Positions 1-9,775 are shown, counted from the stretch's first letter. The stretch is DNA of 57,678 nucleotides from UPXZ01 sp964568675 (GCA_964568675.1 CAZMQV010000011.1:1-57678); one strand, 5' to 3'. Notes: a model not told the origin generated them from the sequence alone. Numbers and translations are program-made.

Positions 1-1699
1 CTTTGTTCACAATCGCCGAAACGCTTGCAGTTCCTTCTTTCAATTCGAAACGGAAGAGTTGCGCGTCTGAATCCACATTGATGTTTTCGAATGTAAACTT
101 GTCGTTCTCGTTTCTTCCGGTTGATGCCATCGCTTTGTTTTTAGCATATTCGGCTGTAGCAGCATTCACCAGGCGGAACCATTTGTCGGTGGTGGTGGGC
201 GTAGCCGACTGCAGAGTAGCCACGTCGCTGTTGCAAACAAGCATTTCTTGCGCTTCTGTCAAGATAGTAACACCTTCTATAAGCTCTTCATCGGTCATAT
301 CTTCAATGTCTTCCGCTTTCGCGCCATCAATTGCGCTTTTAAAGTCATCGTACACCTCTTGCGCATATTGCCCAAATTCGTTACCAACAACCATGGCTGC
401 AAGAAAAGCTTCAGCATCGCTGATGGAAAGTTTGTAGTTTGCTTTTAGCGCTTCGGCATAACTCAAGAAAAGCCAGGTACAGTTGTCGTCTTTGTTGCCT
501 GTCCAGTTCATGGCATTCCAACTATTGCCGGAGCCTCCCGCGTGGAAACGAAGCGCCGGCGTAGCATTCGTTTCATTCTCAATCCAGAAACGGAATGTTT
601 TGTTAGTAGTAACAGTACTCATTATAAAGCGCAAACCACTTGCAGGCAAATTGGATTGCGTGGTAAATTCAGTTCCGGAAGCTACATCCGTGTTGATATA
701 TTCTCCTGTGGATTTGTTTTGCAGCGCAAAACCTCCGGTAGGATTGGCTACCAACTTCCAAAGCTGCGTCTCATTCGGAATTACTTTGGAATCTTTGATT
801 TTGGCTCCGGCTCCAAGGCTGGTCATGTAGGTGTTCTCAGGGCGTGTGCCTTGAATGAAATACCAAACATCGTTGGTGCTTGTGCTATATTCAGGTAAAT
901 TCACTTGCTCCTTAAACATTTCAAAAACACCAAGCAATTCCTCAGTATAAGTAAAGAATTGATTTGCAGTTGTCGAAGGGTCGTTATAATACTCCTGATA
1001 CATCTCCAGAGTACTCAACATCCCTTCTATCGACTCCGAACTAAACTGCCCCGGGTTATTTCCTTCGGAGCTTGCAGCCAAAGCATCGCTAACTGTTTTG
1101 ATTGCATCGCCAAGAATCATCTTTTCTGTTAAGAACTTCACCGAATAGTTGATATTAATATCCGGTCCGGAGTCTTTGTTGGTGTATGCAATCGGTTTGT
1201 TAATATTGCTACCCGCTGAATAGAAGGCAAATGTCATAGTGGCGGGATCAACCGTATTGTCCGCTGCCACCACAGTGGCAATATCAAATATATTCACACG
1301 ACCGGCGTAGGGTTTGCTCAGCGCGAATTTAATTTGAGTAGCAGGGACAGCAGCTACAGCCTTAATAAGGCTATTGGCCACTACACCATCCCAACGCTGG
1401 TCGGCATCCATATATGTACCCGCAGCTTTATTCACTAATGCGAAGCCGTTACCATTTTTCACTACTTTCCAACGTTGGTTATCGGCTTTTGAAAGTTCGG
1501 CAACCGAAAGTTCTCCACCGGCAGCAGCACCTTGAAGCCATTTAGCATTGGGCTTAGCGGCATCGCGAGGCATACATTCGATAAAATACCAGACATCTTT
1601 GCCATCCTGGCTCACCTCGGGCAATTGCGCCTTGAGCGTGATTGAAGCGTTGAAAACAAGCATCAACGCCAGAAAAAAGTTTGTAATTTTCTTTTTCAT
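1..1699 (-). CDS. Secreted protein with ricin-like repeats, C-terminus cut by window edge
   Basis: The minus strand is open from an ATG at 1699 to the left edge (566 codons) with no stop, so the C-terminus lies outside. The first ~25 residues (MKKKITNFFLALMLVFNAS...) form a signal peptide ending near KAQ. Two clear repeats follow: each has DVWYFI, then W-K-x-V, then GFAL-x-NK-x-G-x-Y, at about residues 32-110 and 280-350. A third, weaker copy (KWFRLVN) is at about 510. This W/GFAL/NK pattern resembles ricin-type beta-trefoil lectin modules of Bacteroidetes surface proteins, so carbohydrate binding is inferred, not shown. An alpha-helical stretch around residue 450 separates the modules. The likely location is periplasm or cell surface. 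It lies 58 bp downstream of ridA on the same strand. A sorting domain, if any, would be in the missing part. Confidence 0.8.
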   Translation of the reverse strand, partial: MKKKITNFFLALMLVFNASITLKAQLPEVSQDGKDVWYFIECMPRDAAKPNAKWLQGAAAGGELSVAELSKADNQRWKVVKNGNGFALVNKAAGTYMDADQRWDGVVANSLIKAVAAVPATQIKFALSKPYAGRVNIFDIATVVAADNTVDPATMTFAFYSAGSNINKPIAYTNKDSGPDININYSVKFLTEKMILGDAIKTVSDALAASSEGNNPGQFSSESIEGMLSTLEMYQEYYNDPSTTANQFFTYTEELLGVFEMFKEQVNLPEYSTSTNDVWYFIQGTRPENTYMTSLGAGAKIKDSKVIPNETQLWKLVANPTGGFALQNKSTGEYINTDVASGTEFTTQSNLPASGLRFIMSTVTTNKTFRFWIENETNATPALRFHAGGSGNSWNAMNWTGNKDDNCTWLFLSYAEALKANYKLSISDAEAFLAAMVVGNEFGQYAQEVYDDFKSAIDGAKAEDIEDMTDEELIEGVTILTEAQEMLVCNSDVATLQSATPTTTDKWFRLVNAATAEYAKNKAMASTGRNENDKFTFENINVDSDAQLFRFELKEGTASVSAIVNK

Positions 1700-1757
1700 T
1701 TAATAATAAATTAATTAGTTAATAGTGTAATTGAATTTAGATCTAATTATCGTTTCG

Positions 1758-2135
1758 TTACTTCGCCGCGATCGTCTCAATTTCTACCAAACATCCAAGA
1801 GGTAGGTCTTTCACAGCAAATGCGGAACGCGCCGGACAGTCTGTTTGATAAAATTGTTTATACACCTCGTTCATCGTGGCAAAATTGGAAATATCGGACA
1901 GAAACACAGTCGATTTCACCACATCGGCAAAACTATAGCCCGCTTCAGTGAGTATGGCTTCGATATTCTTAAATACCTGAATAGCTTGACCGGTAACATC
2001 ATCCGCTTCAATTTTACCTAAAGCCGGATTGATTGGGATTTGCCCGGATACATAAAGCGTACCATTCACTTCCACAGCTTGGCTATAAGGACCGATTGCC
2101 GCCGGCGCATTGGGTGTTGAAATTATTCTTTTCAT
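1758..2135 (-). CDS. ridA: RidA family reactive enamine/imine deaminase
   Basis: 125 aa, normal length for the YjgF/YER057c/UK114 family. It hydrolyses reactive 2-aminoacrylate-type enamines and imines released by PLP enzymes, protecting those enzymes, and acts in the cytosol as a homotrimer. Visible family features are the N-terminal APAAIGPYSQAV segment, LYVSGQIP, and near the C-terminus PARSAF with the conserved substrate-carboxylate Arg, followed by VEIE. An in-frame ATG lies 63 bp further upstream, but the family N-terminus (MKRIISTPNAP) starts here, and the longer version would cover the promoter -7 box. No neighbouring PLP dehydratase is present, as is common for ridA. Confidence 0.95.
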   Translation of the reverse strand: MKRIISTPNAPAAIGPYSQAVEVNGTLYVSGQIPINPALGKIEADDVTGQAIQVFKNIEAILTEAGYSFADVVKSTVFLSDISNFATMNEVYKQFYQTDCPARSAFAVKDLPLGCLVEIETIAAK

Positions 2136-2173
2136 AAAATGTAGTTTTTTCAAAATTTTTATTCTAATTTGGG

Positions 2174-2181
2174 CAAAGATA
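2174..2181 (-). promoter_or_regulatory. -7 box of the ridA promoter
   Basis: TATCTTTG on the minus strand matches the Bacteroidetes sigma-ABfr -7 consensus TAnnTTTG and lies about 40 bp before the chosen ridA start. A TTTTG lies only ~15 bp upstream of it, closer than the usual ~20, so only the -7 box is claimed. Confidence 0.6.
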
Positions 2182-2727
2182 AACATAATATCGCACAAAA
2201 CCGCAACGTAATCATCAAATAAAACATAAATATTATTGACAATTCCAAGATTTTCGACACCGCATCTCCATTAAATAAATTTTCTCGGATTATTATGCGG
2301 AATTATTGTTAGCAATCATAGTGTTCCGGATTAAGAAACAAGTAGGAAAATTGCCTTACAAATCGACAATGATAAACATCGGAATTAACAAACCAAACAA
2401 ATGGACTATTTCATTCTGTCGGACAAAACGAATAAGAACAAACAATCGAGAAGTTTTAATCTCGATTCGCATATTAAATAGTTTATGCAAACCACTATCT
2501 CAAATAAAATATGAAACAGAAAAACAAAAAATAAAGATTTAACCTTTACAAATAAAGACTTCAATATTTGCTCCATAAAGAATCATTTGCATCATTTTAT
2601 AATTTTACAAGGCTATTTCGTTACATTTTGACACAAAGTACATGTACACACTCCATGAAAAAGGAGAATTTCGTGTCTAAATTGAACCAAATCCGGTAAG
2701 ATGAGATAAAAATAGACGAGCAAAATA
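2182..2727. other. Non-coding gap between ridA and the SusC operon
   Basis: About 550 AT-rich bases between divergent genes. I see no credible gene; the longest open frame (78 codons from 2306) is Lys/Ile-rich low-complexity translation without a recognisable motif. A 10-bp palindrome GTACATGTAC lies at 2638-2647, about 80 bp upstream of the SusC -33 box. It could be an operator, but nothing else supports this. Confidence 0.6.
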
Positions 2728-2760
2728 TTTGTATTTTAAAATTCAATTATATATATTTGC
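2728..2760 (+). promoter_or_regulatory. Promoter of the SusC-SusD operon
   Basis: TTTG at 2728-2731, a 20-bp spacer, then TATATTTGC at 2752-2760. This is an essentially perfect Bacteroidetes housekeeping promoter. Transcription should start near 2767, leaving a ~65-nt AT-rich leader. No sigma/anti-sigma or hybrid two-component regulator gene lies beside it, so the mode of induction cannot be read here. Confidence 0.85.
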
Positions 2761-2831
2761 AGTTGCAACAAAAATTAAAATAGGAATTATTTCACAGAAC
2801 AATACAAATTATTAAACAAAATGTTAAATTT

Positions 2832-5800
2832 ATGAGAAAATTAAAACTATTTCTTACTTGCTTCTTTGCGGTAGTAAGTATGAGTTTGGTTAGCGCTCAA
2901 ACAAAGACAGCATCCGGCACGGTTATTTCAGCCGAAGACGGACTGCCGGTAATTGGAGCGAGTGTTACAGTAAAGGGTACACCGGCAATCGGCACAATGA
3001 CTGATGCAAATGGTAGGTACACAATATCCGTTCCTACATCGGCCAATACATTGGTAATTTCGTTAGTAGGAATGCTTTCAACAGAAGTTCCAGCTTTGCC
3101 CAATCAAAGAACTTCGCTTAGTCCCGACGTATCGGAATTGGATGAAGTGATGGTAGTTGCCTATGGTACAGCAAAAAAATCAACTTTCACCGGCTCGGCA
3201 GCCAACGTAAAAACAGATCAAATCACTAACCGCTCCATTGGAAACGTTACAAAAGCGTTGGACGGAACAGTACCAGGCGTGCAAACTACATTAGGTAGCG
3301 GACAGCCAGGATCTGGCGCATCTATTGTTATCCGCGGTTTCGGCTCTATCAACGCGTCACAATCACCTCTTTACGTGGTTGACGGGGTTCCTTTCGATGG
3401 AGATTTAAACTCAATCAACCCCAACGACATTGCTAACCTGACAGTATTGAAAGACGCTTCCGCATCTTCATTATACGGTTCGAGAGCAGCAAACGGTGTG
3501 ATTATGATCACTACAAAATCAGGACAAAACACTTCGGGTAAAATCAATGTGAATTTCAAATCAACATTAGGTGTGGCTTCACGTGCTTTGAAAAGATATG
3601 ATGTAATGAACACGCAAGAATATATCGAAACGGCATTTCAAGCATATAAAAATGAAGAATTATTTTCACTTGGCGCATCAGAAACTCAAGCCGGAATCAA
3701 CGCTATCAACCGGATGAAAGGAACTGTTGACCCAATTTTTGGGGTAAACGAGCAATACAATCCTTACAACATGTCGATATCGCAATTAATCGATCCTACA
3801 ACCGGTAAAATTAACCCATCGGCTAGCTTGAAATGGAACGACAATTGGCTTGATGAAGTTATGGCTAAGAATCCGGTTCGACAAGAGTATCAGTTTGACG
3901 TTTCGGGAGGTAGTGCAAAAACGAAAACTCTCGCATCATTCAACTACTTGAATGAAGAAGGTTTGCTTAAAACAACAGAATTTGAACGTTTTACCGGTCG
4001 TGTATCAACCGACATGCAAGCAACTGACTGGTTCAGAACAGCGCTTTCAGCCAATATAGCAAAATCAAAATCGAACATGCTTGACGTTTCGGGTTCAGCA
4101 ACATCCAATGTTTGGTATTCAGCCGAACAAATGGCGCCAATTTACCCGGTTTGGGAAAGAGACACGAACGGAGCAATTATAAACGATGCGAATGGAGTGC
4201 CTCTTTTTGACTATGGATTGAATCGTGCGGCAGGAGCTCAACAAAATTTCAACTCAATTGCTACGCTTTACAATGATAGATACTACGAAAACAGAGAAAA
4301 CATCAGCACAAGAGCATTGATGGAGTTAAATACCAAACATGAGAAATATGGCGCATTAAGAGGTTTCACTTACACAATGAACATTGGTGCTGATTTTGTA
4401 AACGGAGGGTACACATTCTATTACAATCCGTTGTTTGGAAATGCAAAAGGATCGGGGAGATTAGGCAAAGAGACGGGGAGAACTTTCTCTTACACATTCA
4501 ACCAAATTTTGAATTGGAACAGATCTTTTGGAGCACACACATTGGACGCCATGGTGGGTCATGAATTCTACAGTTACCAATACAATTTTCTCGAAGCAAG
4601 CAAAACAGGATTCCCTTTCCCAAATATCTATGAATTAGGCCCTGGTTCTACAGTAGCCGAAGCCAACTCTTATGAAAATAACGAACGTTTAGAGTCTTAT
4701 CTATCACGTTTGAACTATGATTTCAAGAATAAGTATTATCTATCATTAAGTTATCGTCGAGATGGCTCGTCGCGCTTCAACACCGATTATCGTTGGGGTG
4801 ATTTCTGGTCGGCAGGTGCTTCATGGCGTGTTACAGAAGAACCATTCATGGCTAAACTTGACTGGTTAAATAACCTGACATTAAAAGCAAGTTATGGTAC
4901 CCAAGGTAACAATCGTGTAGGCTTATACGCTTGGCAGGCATTTTATGACCTAACCTGGAACAATGCCACATTGAACGGCGCTAAAGCTTCGTCAGTTGAG
5001 AACATCAAAGTATCTTGGGAAAAAAATCAAAGCTTCAACACCGGTTTTGAGGCATTAATTCTCAAAAGAATATCTCTAGGTTTCGATTGGTACACAAGAA
5101 AAACGACAGATATGCTACTTAACAGACCCTTGCCTTTCTCTTCCGGCTTCACCGGATACAATGACAATGTTGGAGACATGAAAAACTGGGGTTTTGATGT
5201 AACTGCAGGATATGACATTCTTAAGTCAAAAGATTTAACATGGAATGTTACAGCTATCGCGTCAAAAGTAAACAACAAGGTTTTAAAATTGACTAAAGAG
5301 CAAAAAGAAATTATCGGTGGTAGCACTATCATCCGTATTGGCGAACAAATCAATACATTCTATATGGCTCGCAGCGCAGGAGTAGATCCAGCAACCGGCA
5401 CTCAACTATATTGGGTTTACGACAAAAAAGAAGATGAACTTGACAGAAGCAAACACTATGTTTCGAGCGATAAAGCAAAAGCAGCTGCAAGCCGTGTATT
5501 ACTTGGTAGCCGTATCCCGAATCTTTATGGATCACTATCTACTTCGGTTCAATACAAAGGATTTGACTTTTCGGTAATGACTACCTACTCTATTGGAGGT
5601 AAAATCTACGATTATGTTGGTTATAACTACACCAACCCACTTTATATTGGCAACAACTGGACAAAAGAAGTTCTAAGAGCTTGGAAACAACCAGGCGACA
5701 TCACCGACATACCACGTATCCAAAAAAACCAAACACACACATTGAACGACCGCGCATTGGTTGACGCATCTTACTTTGCAATTAAAAACTTCGCAGTAGG

Positions 5801-5981
5801 TTATACATTCAAATTAAAGAGCATTGGGCTGGAGTCAGTACGCGTATTTGCTCAAGGCGACAATATTGCTTTGTATTCTGCAAGACAAGGTTTGAATCCT
5901 CAATATAATTTCTCCGGATCTACTGACTTTGTTTACACACCAAACAGAGTAATCTCCGGTGGTTTTAATGTTAAATTCTAA
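2832..5981 (+). CDS. SusC/RagA-family TonB-linked outer membrane transporter
   Basis: 1049 aa, the usual SusC size. It forms a TonB-dependent beta-barrel that imports a glycan or peptide captured together with the SusD-like partner. Order: signal peptide (residues 1-23, ending VSAQ); carboxypeptidase-regulatory-like domain (~25-95, SGTVISAEDGLPVIGASV); TonB-box region DEVMVVAYG; plug domain (~115-225) carrying the SusC signature LYVVDGVPFDG and DASASSLYGSRAANGVI; then the barrel, ending in aromatic-rich strands and a terminal NVKF. It has no N-terminal secretin/STN domain, so no direct FecI-type signalling is expected. The substrate cannot be predicted: no glycoside hydrolase, sulfatase or peptidase is encoded nearby. 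The SusD gene follows after 14 bp. Confidence 0.97.
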   Translation: MRKLKLFLTCFFAVVSMSLVSAQTKTASGTVISAEDGLPVIGASVTVKGTPAIGTMTDANGRYTISVPTSANTLVISLVGMLSTEVPALPNQRTSLSPDVSELDEVMVVAYGTAKKSTFTGSAANVKTDQITNRSIGNVTKALDGTVPGVQTTLGSGQPGSGASIVIRGFGSINASQSPLYVVDGVPFDGDLNSINPNDIANLTVLKDASASSLYGSRAANGVIMITTKSGQNTSGKINVNFKSTLGVASRALKRYDVMNTQEYIETAFQAYKNEELFSLGASETQAGINAINRMKGTVDPIFGVNEQYNPYNMSISQLIDPTTGKINPSASLKWNDNWLDEVMAKNPVRQEYQFDVSGGSAKTKTLASFNYLNEEGLLKTTEFERFTGRVSTDMQATDWFRTALSANIAKSKSNMLDVSGSATSNVWYSAEQMAPIYPVWERDTNGAIINDANGVPLFDYGLNRAAGAQQNFNSIATLYNDRYYENRENISTRALMELNTKHEKYGALRGFTYTMNIGADFVNGGYTFYYNPLFGNAKGSGRLGKETGRTFSYTFNQILNWNRSFGAHTLDAMVGHEFYSYQYNFLEASKTGFPFPNIYELGPGSTVAEANSYENNERLESYLSRLNYDFKNKYYLSLSYRRDGSSRFNTDYRWGDFWSAGASWRVTEEPFMAKLDWLNNLTLKASYGTQGNNRVGLYAWQAFYDLTWNNATLNGAKASSVENIKVSWEKNQSFNTGFEALILKRISLGFDWYTRKTTDMLLNRPLPFSSGFTGYNDNVGDMKNWGFDVTAGYDILKSKDLTWNVTAIASKVNNKVLKLTKEQKEIIGGSTIIRIGEQINTFYMARSAGVDPATGTQLYWVYDKKEDELDRSKHYVSSDKAKAAASRVLLGSRIPNLYGSLSTSVQYKGFDFSVMTTYSIGGKIYDYVGYNYTNPLYIGNNWTKEVLRAWKQPGDITDIPRIQKNQTHTLNDRALVDASYFAIKNFAVGYTFKLKSIGLESVRVFAQGDNIALYSARQGLNPQYNFSGSTDFVYTPNRVISGGFNVKF

Positions 5982-5995
5982 AAAAGTACATTTAT

Positions 5996-7549
5996 ATGAG
6001 AAAGATATTATTTTCAACAATACTGTTTGCGCTCACTTTCACATTCTTTTCGTGTAGCGAAGACCAGTTAACAACAAAACCGACGGATAGCACAAGTCGC
6101 ACGGAGTTGTTTCAAACCGTTCAGGGTGCACAAACCGCGATGAATGGTATTTATCGCATGCTTTACACCTCATCTACAGCTTGGACACCCGGAAACACTC
6201 ACCAAAACTTTGGTATTATGTCAACAAAGCTTTACACCTCATTGATGGGCGAAGACTTATTACAAGATGCACAAGGAAACGGCTGGTTCTATTTCGACTA
6301 TAAGTATGACGTACGTAGCCGATTCACATCGGATAGTTGGAGACCCTATGCTACGTGGAACTATTATTTTCAATTGGTTAGCAACACCAACTATGTAATT
6401 GCGTCGGAAAAAACGTTGCAAGGCGACCCAGAGCAAATCAACAACATCCTTGCTCAAGCTTACACTATGCGAGCTTATGCCTATTTTATCTTGGTTCAAT
6501 CGTTTCAGCAAACTTACATCGGACATCAAACACTTCCAGGTGTACCGCTTTACACAGAACCCACAACTTCTTCGACTGAAGGAAAAGGTAGAGGTACTGT
6601 AGAAGATGTGTACAAACAAATCAACTCCGATATTGACAAAGCGATTTCTCTGTTTGCGGTAAAGAAAACAGTGCAAGCACACAAATCGCATGTGGATTAC
6701 TACATCGCGAATGCAATTAAAGCAAACGTAATGATGGTACAAAACAAATGGACTGAAGCTACTACTGCCGCGACTGAAGCTCTATCAAGAGATGGCTTGA
6801 CACTAACAAGCAACACTGACCTAAAATCAGGTTTTAACAGCAGAAACATGTCGGGTGTGATGTGGGCTGCCGAAGTGATAGCAGACCAAAGCGGTATCTA
6901 CGCATCATTCTTTGCACACATGGACGCGAGCGCAGACAGATATGCAAAATCTTCAAGAAAATGTATCTACAATTGGTTATACGCAAAAATTCCAACAACA
7001 GATGTCCGTAAAGCATGGTGGAACGGTGCAACCGATGGTGGTACTGCTGCTACAAAACCATACAATCAGACAAAATTCAGATACTCGGAAAAAAGTGCCG
7101 ACTTAGGCGATTATATCTTCATGAGGCGTGAAGAAATGGAACTGGTTAAAGCTGAAGCATTGTGTCGTAGTGAGAAATACACTGAAGCAAGAGAAATTTT
7201 AGTAAAAATAATGAAACTACGCGACCCACAAGGTTATGAACTATCTTTAACTGGAATTACTGATTCGAAAGAACTTACAATGGGTTCAATAGGAACGCCT
7301 ACTACACTTCTGGATATGATACTTTTACAAAGACGCATCGAGCTTTGGGGTGAAACCGAAAGAATTTTCGACATCATGAGATTGAAAACCGGATTCAACA
7401 GAAATGCCGCCAACTCAAATCACAGTCAGAAAATCACTACGATTGACACTTCAATTCCGGATAACAAGGAATATATTCTTACAATTCCTCAAAAGGAATT
7501 TGATAGTAATCCTCAAATGGATGCAACAAAAGATCAGAACCCCATTTAA
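5996..7549 (+). CDS. SusD/RagB-family nutrient-binding outer membrane lipoprotein
   Basis: 517 aa. It is the lid/ligand-binding partner of the preceding SusC-like barrel, anchored on the cell surface by lipid. The N-terminus MRKILFSTILFALTFTFFSC is a lipoprotein signal with the acylated Cys at about residue 20, followed by acidic residues (SEDQ), the usual surface-export context in Bacteroidetes. The TPR-rich SusD fold is visible: AYTMRAYAYFILVQSF (~153-170), VEDVYKQINSDIDKAI (~200), and the C-terminal family motif with LLQRRIELWGE and DIMRLK (~440-460). It is co-transcribed with SusC (14-bp gap) and a third lipoprotein (23-bp gap). Confidence 0.97.
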   Translation: MRKILFSTILFALTFTFFSCSEDQLTTKPTDSTSRTELFQTVQGAQTAMNGIYRMLYTSSTAWTPGNTHQNFGIMSTKLYTSLMGEDLLQDAQGNGWFYFDYKYDVRSRFTSDSWRPYATWNYYFQLVSNTNYVIASEKTLQGDPEQINNILAQAYTMRAYAYFILVQSFQQTYIGHQTLPGVPLYTEPTTSSTEGKGRGTVEDVYKQINSDIDKAISLFAVKKTVQAHKSHVDYYIANAIKANVMMVQNKWTEATTAATEALSRDGLTLTSNTDLKSGFNSRNMSGVMWAAEVIADQSGIYASFFAHMDASADRYAKSSRKCIYNWLYAKIPTTDVRKAWWNGATDGGTAATKPYNQTKFRYSEKSADLGDYIFMRREEMELVKAEALCRSEKYTEAREILVKIMKLRDPQGYELSLTGITDSKELTMGSIGTPTTLLDMILLQRRIELWGETERIFDIMRLKTGFNRNAANSNHSQKITTIDTSIPDNKEYILTIPQKEFDSNPQMDATKDQNPI

Positions 7550-7572
7550 TAATTGAAATAAATAGATAAAAT

Positions 7573-8376
7573 ATGAAAAACTTAAGTAAATATTTTATTG
7601 CTTCTCTTCTTGGATTATTCGTTTTGGTTTCTTGCGAGAAACCCGAAGGCGCTTTATATTCAGGTGAAGCAAACAAAACAAGTTTCTTTGGAAGCAAAAT
7701 TGGGCTTATCTTGGCTAATGGCACACTGGAAATCCCAATTGCAAGAACTTCTACAGAGTCCGAATTAACAGTTCCTGTTACATTAACTGCAAAAGGCAAA
7801 GGCTTCACCGATGTATTTAAAATTTCAGCGCCGGTGAAATTTGCAAATGGTGAAGCTAAAACTTATGTAAAAGTTGCCTATTCCGACTTTTCCGTAATTG
7901 ACCCCAGTACACTTTCCTCGACAGGTAATGGACTTGATGTTACAGTAGGATTAGCATACAACTTTACCCTCTCCATTGACAAAGCCGTACTATCCAACTC
8001 GAATGTAGGTAACGTAGATGTTACCGCTTCGAGTACATTGAAATTTGAAGATATCGGCAATGCGACTATCAATTCGGAAGAAGGCTGGGAAGAAGCTACA
8101 ATTGAAGTTCCAATCCAAAAGGCGGTAGGTGTGAATGTGTACAAACTTATTAAACCTTTTGGTTATAATAATTTCGCATTCATGATTAACTCGGACAATA
8201 CTGTTACTTGTCCGGTTCAAGCCATCTTTCAACACCCTTCTTACGGGCCCGTTTCCTTATCATCCGTAAAAGGCACTTATACTCCAAGTGAGAAAAAAGT
8301 AGTGTTAAATGTTGGTGGATATACCGTTTCTGCCGGTTCATTTGGATCAGGGAAAGAGATTATTTACTTGCCTTAA
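7573..8376 (+). CDS. Surface lipoprotein of the SusCD operon, unknown ligand
   Basis: 267 aa. The N-terminus ends in LFVLVSCEKPEG, a lipobox with Cys at ~22 followed by an acidic residue, so surface display is likely. The body is beta-rich: residues ~40-110 look like a Calx-beta/Ig-type module (repeated TVPVTLTA, VKFANGEAKTYVKVAY pattern), followed by a second beta domain. It occupies the position of SusE/SusF-type surface glycan-binding proteins directly after SusD, so an accessory ligand-binding role is inferred from place and architecture only. No catalytic motif is visible. It is the last gene of the operon, with a strong terminator 24 bp downstream. Confidence 0.85.
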   Translation: MKNLSKYFIASLLGLFVLVSCEKPEGALYSGEANKTSFFGSKIGLILANGTLEIPIARTSTESELTVPVTLTAKGKGFTDVFKISAPVKFANGEAKTYVKVAYSDFSVIDPSTLSSTGNGLDVTVGLAYNFTLSIDKAVLSNSNVGNVDVTASSTLKFEDIGNATINSEEGWEEATIEVPIQKAVGVNVYKLIKPFGYNNFAFMINSDNTVTCPVQAIFQHPSYGPVSLSSVKGTYTPSEKKVVLNVGGYTVSAGSFGSGKEIIYLP

Positions 8377-8400
8377 ACTGCAAATAAAAACAAATAATTT

Positions 8401-8435
8401 AAGAGAGTTACCGAAAATCGGTAACTCTCTTTTTT
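8401..8435 (+). terminator. Rho-independent terminator of the SusC-SusD operon
   Basis: A perfect 13-bp stem (AAGAGAGTTACCG paired with CGGTAACTCTCTT), a 5-nt AAAAT loop and a run of T at 8430-8435. It ends the three-gene operon. Confidence 0.93.
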
Positions 8436-8664
8436 ATAGAGTCATTGACATCACATTTTGGCCAATCAGCATCTTCAAAAGAAAAATTAACCGATGAAAT
8501 TATAGCGGTAAATTCTTCATTGAACACTGATCCAAACTGCTTCAAAAGTGAGAAAGAAACTTTTAAACACAAGCGAAAAACGCGATTTATTTTTCTCACC
8601 CAAAAAAATCACAAAACAAAGCACATTCGGCATAAAAATTGCAGACGCTCACAATAAAAGTTTC

Positions 8665-8672
8665 TATCTTTG
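8665..8672 (+). promoter_or_regulatory. -7 box of the M48 protease gene
   Basis: TATCTTTG matches TAnnTTTG; a TTG lies 23 bp upstream (8639-8641). The start codon is ~55 bp downstream. The initial transcribed region TTTGTAGCACGAA also occurs at the RRM gene promoter region (45721-45732). The ~230 bp between the preceding terminator and this box hold no gene that I can see. Confidence 0.7.
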
Positions 8673-8727
8673 TAGCACGAATTATTATCACCAACATATC
8701 TATTTATAGATTTATAAAAAATAAATT

Positions 8728-9543
8728 ATGAAAAGAATTATACCTTTATTGCTGGTCGCTCTGTTTTTGTCGTCCTGCTCCACTGTGATGCTCACCGGCC
8801 GTCGTCAGCTTAGCTTAGTTTCGGATAGCGAGCTGAACCAAATGAGTTTCACCGCTTACAAACAACTGAAAGATTCCGTACCGCTATCGACCGACAAAAC
8901 CAATAGCGCACTTGTAAAACGCGTAGGTACAAACATTTCCAACGCTGTTGAGAAATTTATGAAAGCCAACGGCATGGAAAGTGAAATCAAAAACTTCGAA
9001 TGGGAATACAACCTCTTCAAAGTAAATCAAGTGAACGCGTTCGCGATGCCGGGAGGTAAAATAGCCGTTTATGATGGTATTTTACCAAAAACACTAAATG
9101 AAACCGGTTTGGCAGTGGTAATCGGGCATGAAATAGCACACGTGGTGGCGAAACATAGCGCCGAACGACTCAGCCAACAAATGGCGGCTCAGTATGGCGG
9201 CGCTTTTCTGGGAGCTTTGGCAGGTACGAAATCAGCCGCTCTGGAGCAAAGTATCGGGATGCTTTACGGCATCGGCGTGCAAACAGCCGTGTTGCTACCC
9301 TTCTCGCGCAAACAAGAGTATGAAGCAGACGAACTCGGACTATACTTCATGGCAATGGCAGGCTACAACCCCAACGAAGCGCCAAAGTTTTGGGAAAGAA
9401 TGACCGCCGACAACACCAAAGGCGCGTCAGACTTTATGAGTACTCACCCTTCGGACGAAAAACGTATTGCCCGACTAAAAGAAGCTGCCCCCAAAGCAAT
9501 GCAGTATTATAAAACCGGCACAGTGCCCAATGTAAGCAAATAA
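8728..9543 (+). CDS. M48-family zinc metalloprotease lipoprotein
   Basis: 271 aa. Lipoprotein signal MKRIIPLLLVALFLSSC with the lipidated Cys at ~17. The M48 core is intact: HEIAH at about residue 133-137 supplies two zinc-ligand histidines and the catalytic Glu, and EYEADELG (~195) supplies the third ligand. NAFAMPGGKIAVYDG upstream of HEIAH is the family's substrate-cleft segment. Relatives (BepA/LoiP type) degrade misassembled outer membrane proteins in the periplasm, so envelope quality control is the inferred job. No TPR domain follows, so it is LoiP-like in size rather than BepA-like. It is a single-gene unit with its own promoter and terminator. Confidence 0.95.
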   Translation: MKRIIPLLLVALFLSSCSTVMLTGRRQLSLVSDSELNQMSFTAYKQLKDSVPLSTDKTNSALVKRVGTNISNAVEKFMKANGMESEIKNFEWEYNLFKVNQVNAFAMPGGKIAVYDGILPKTLNETGLAVVIGHEIAHVVAKHSAERLSQQMAAQYGGAFLGALAGTKSAALEQSIGMLYGIGVQTAVLLPFSRKQEYEADELGLYFMAMAGYNPNEAPKFWERMTADNTKGASDFMSTHPSDEKRIARLKEAAPKAMQYYKTGTVPNVSK

Positions 9544-9576
9544 CTTGCATTGCATTCAATATATTCGAAGAACTAC

Positions 9577-9622
9577 AAAGAACAGCTATTACTGATAAAA
9601 CAGTTTAGCTGTTCTTTTTCTT
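9577..9622 (+). terminator. Terminator of the M48 gene
   Basis: A 12-bp outer stem AAAGAACAGCTA / TAGCTGTTCTTT, an inner ACTG/CAGT extension, then TTTTTC. The same AAGAACAGC stem sequence recurs in the terminator at 13261. Confidence 0.9.
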
Positions 9623-9775
9623 ATCCATTTACTGCAGAAAAAAAATACGATTGCATCGAAAGAAGCTGTTGTGGCATCAGGGCTTAACCAATGGATTTCA
9701 TCCTTCGACAAGAATCATGAACATAAAACATGTTTTTTTCACCCACCTATTCATTGAAGAAATAAAATAAATCTG

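Noticed and set aside
2306..2542. Short gene between ridA and the SusC operon
   Set aside because: Lys/Ile-rich low-complexity translation in AT-rich DNA, no promoter before it and no motif.
2638..2647. Operator palindrome upstream of SusC
   Set aside because: GTACATGTAC is only 10 bp and such palindromes are frequent by chance; no regulator gene is adjacent.
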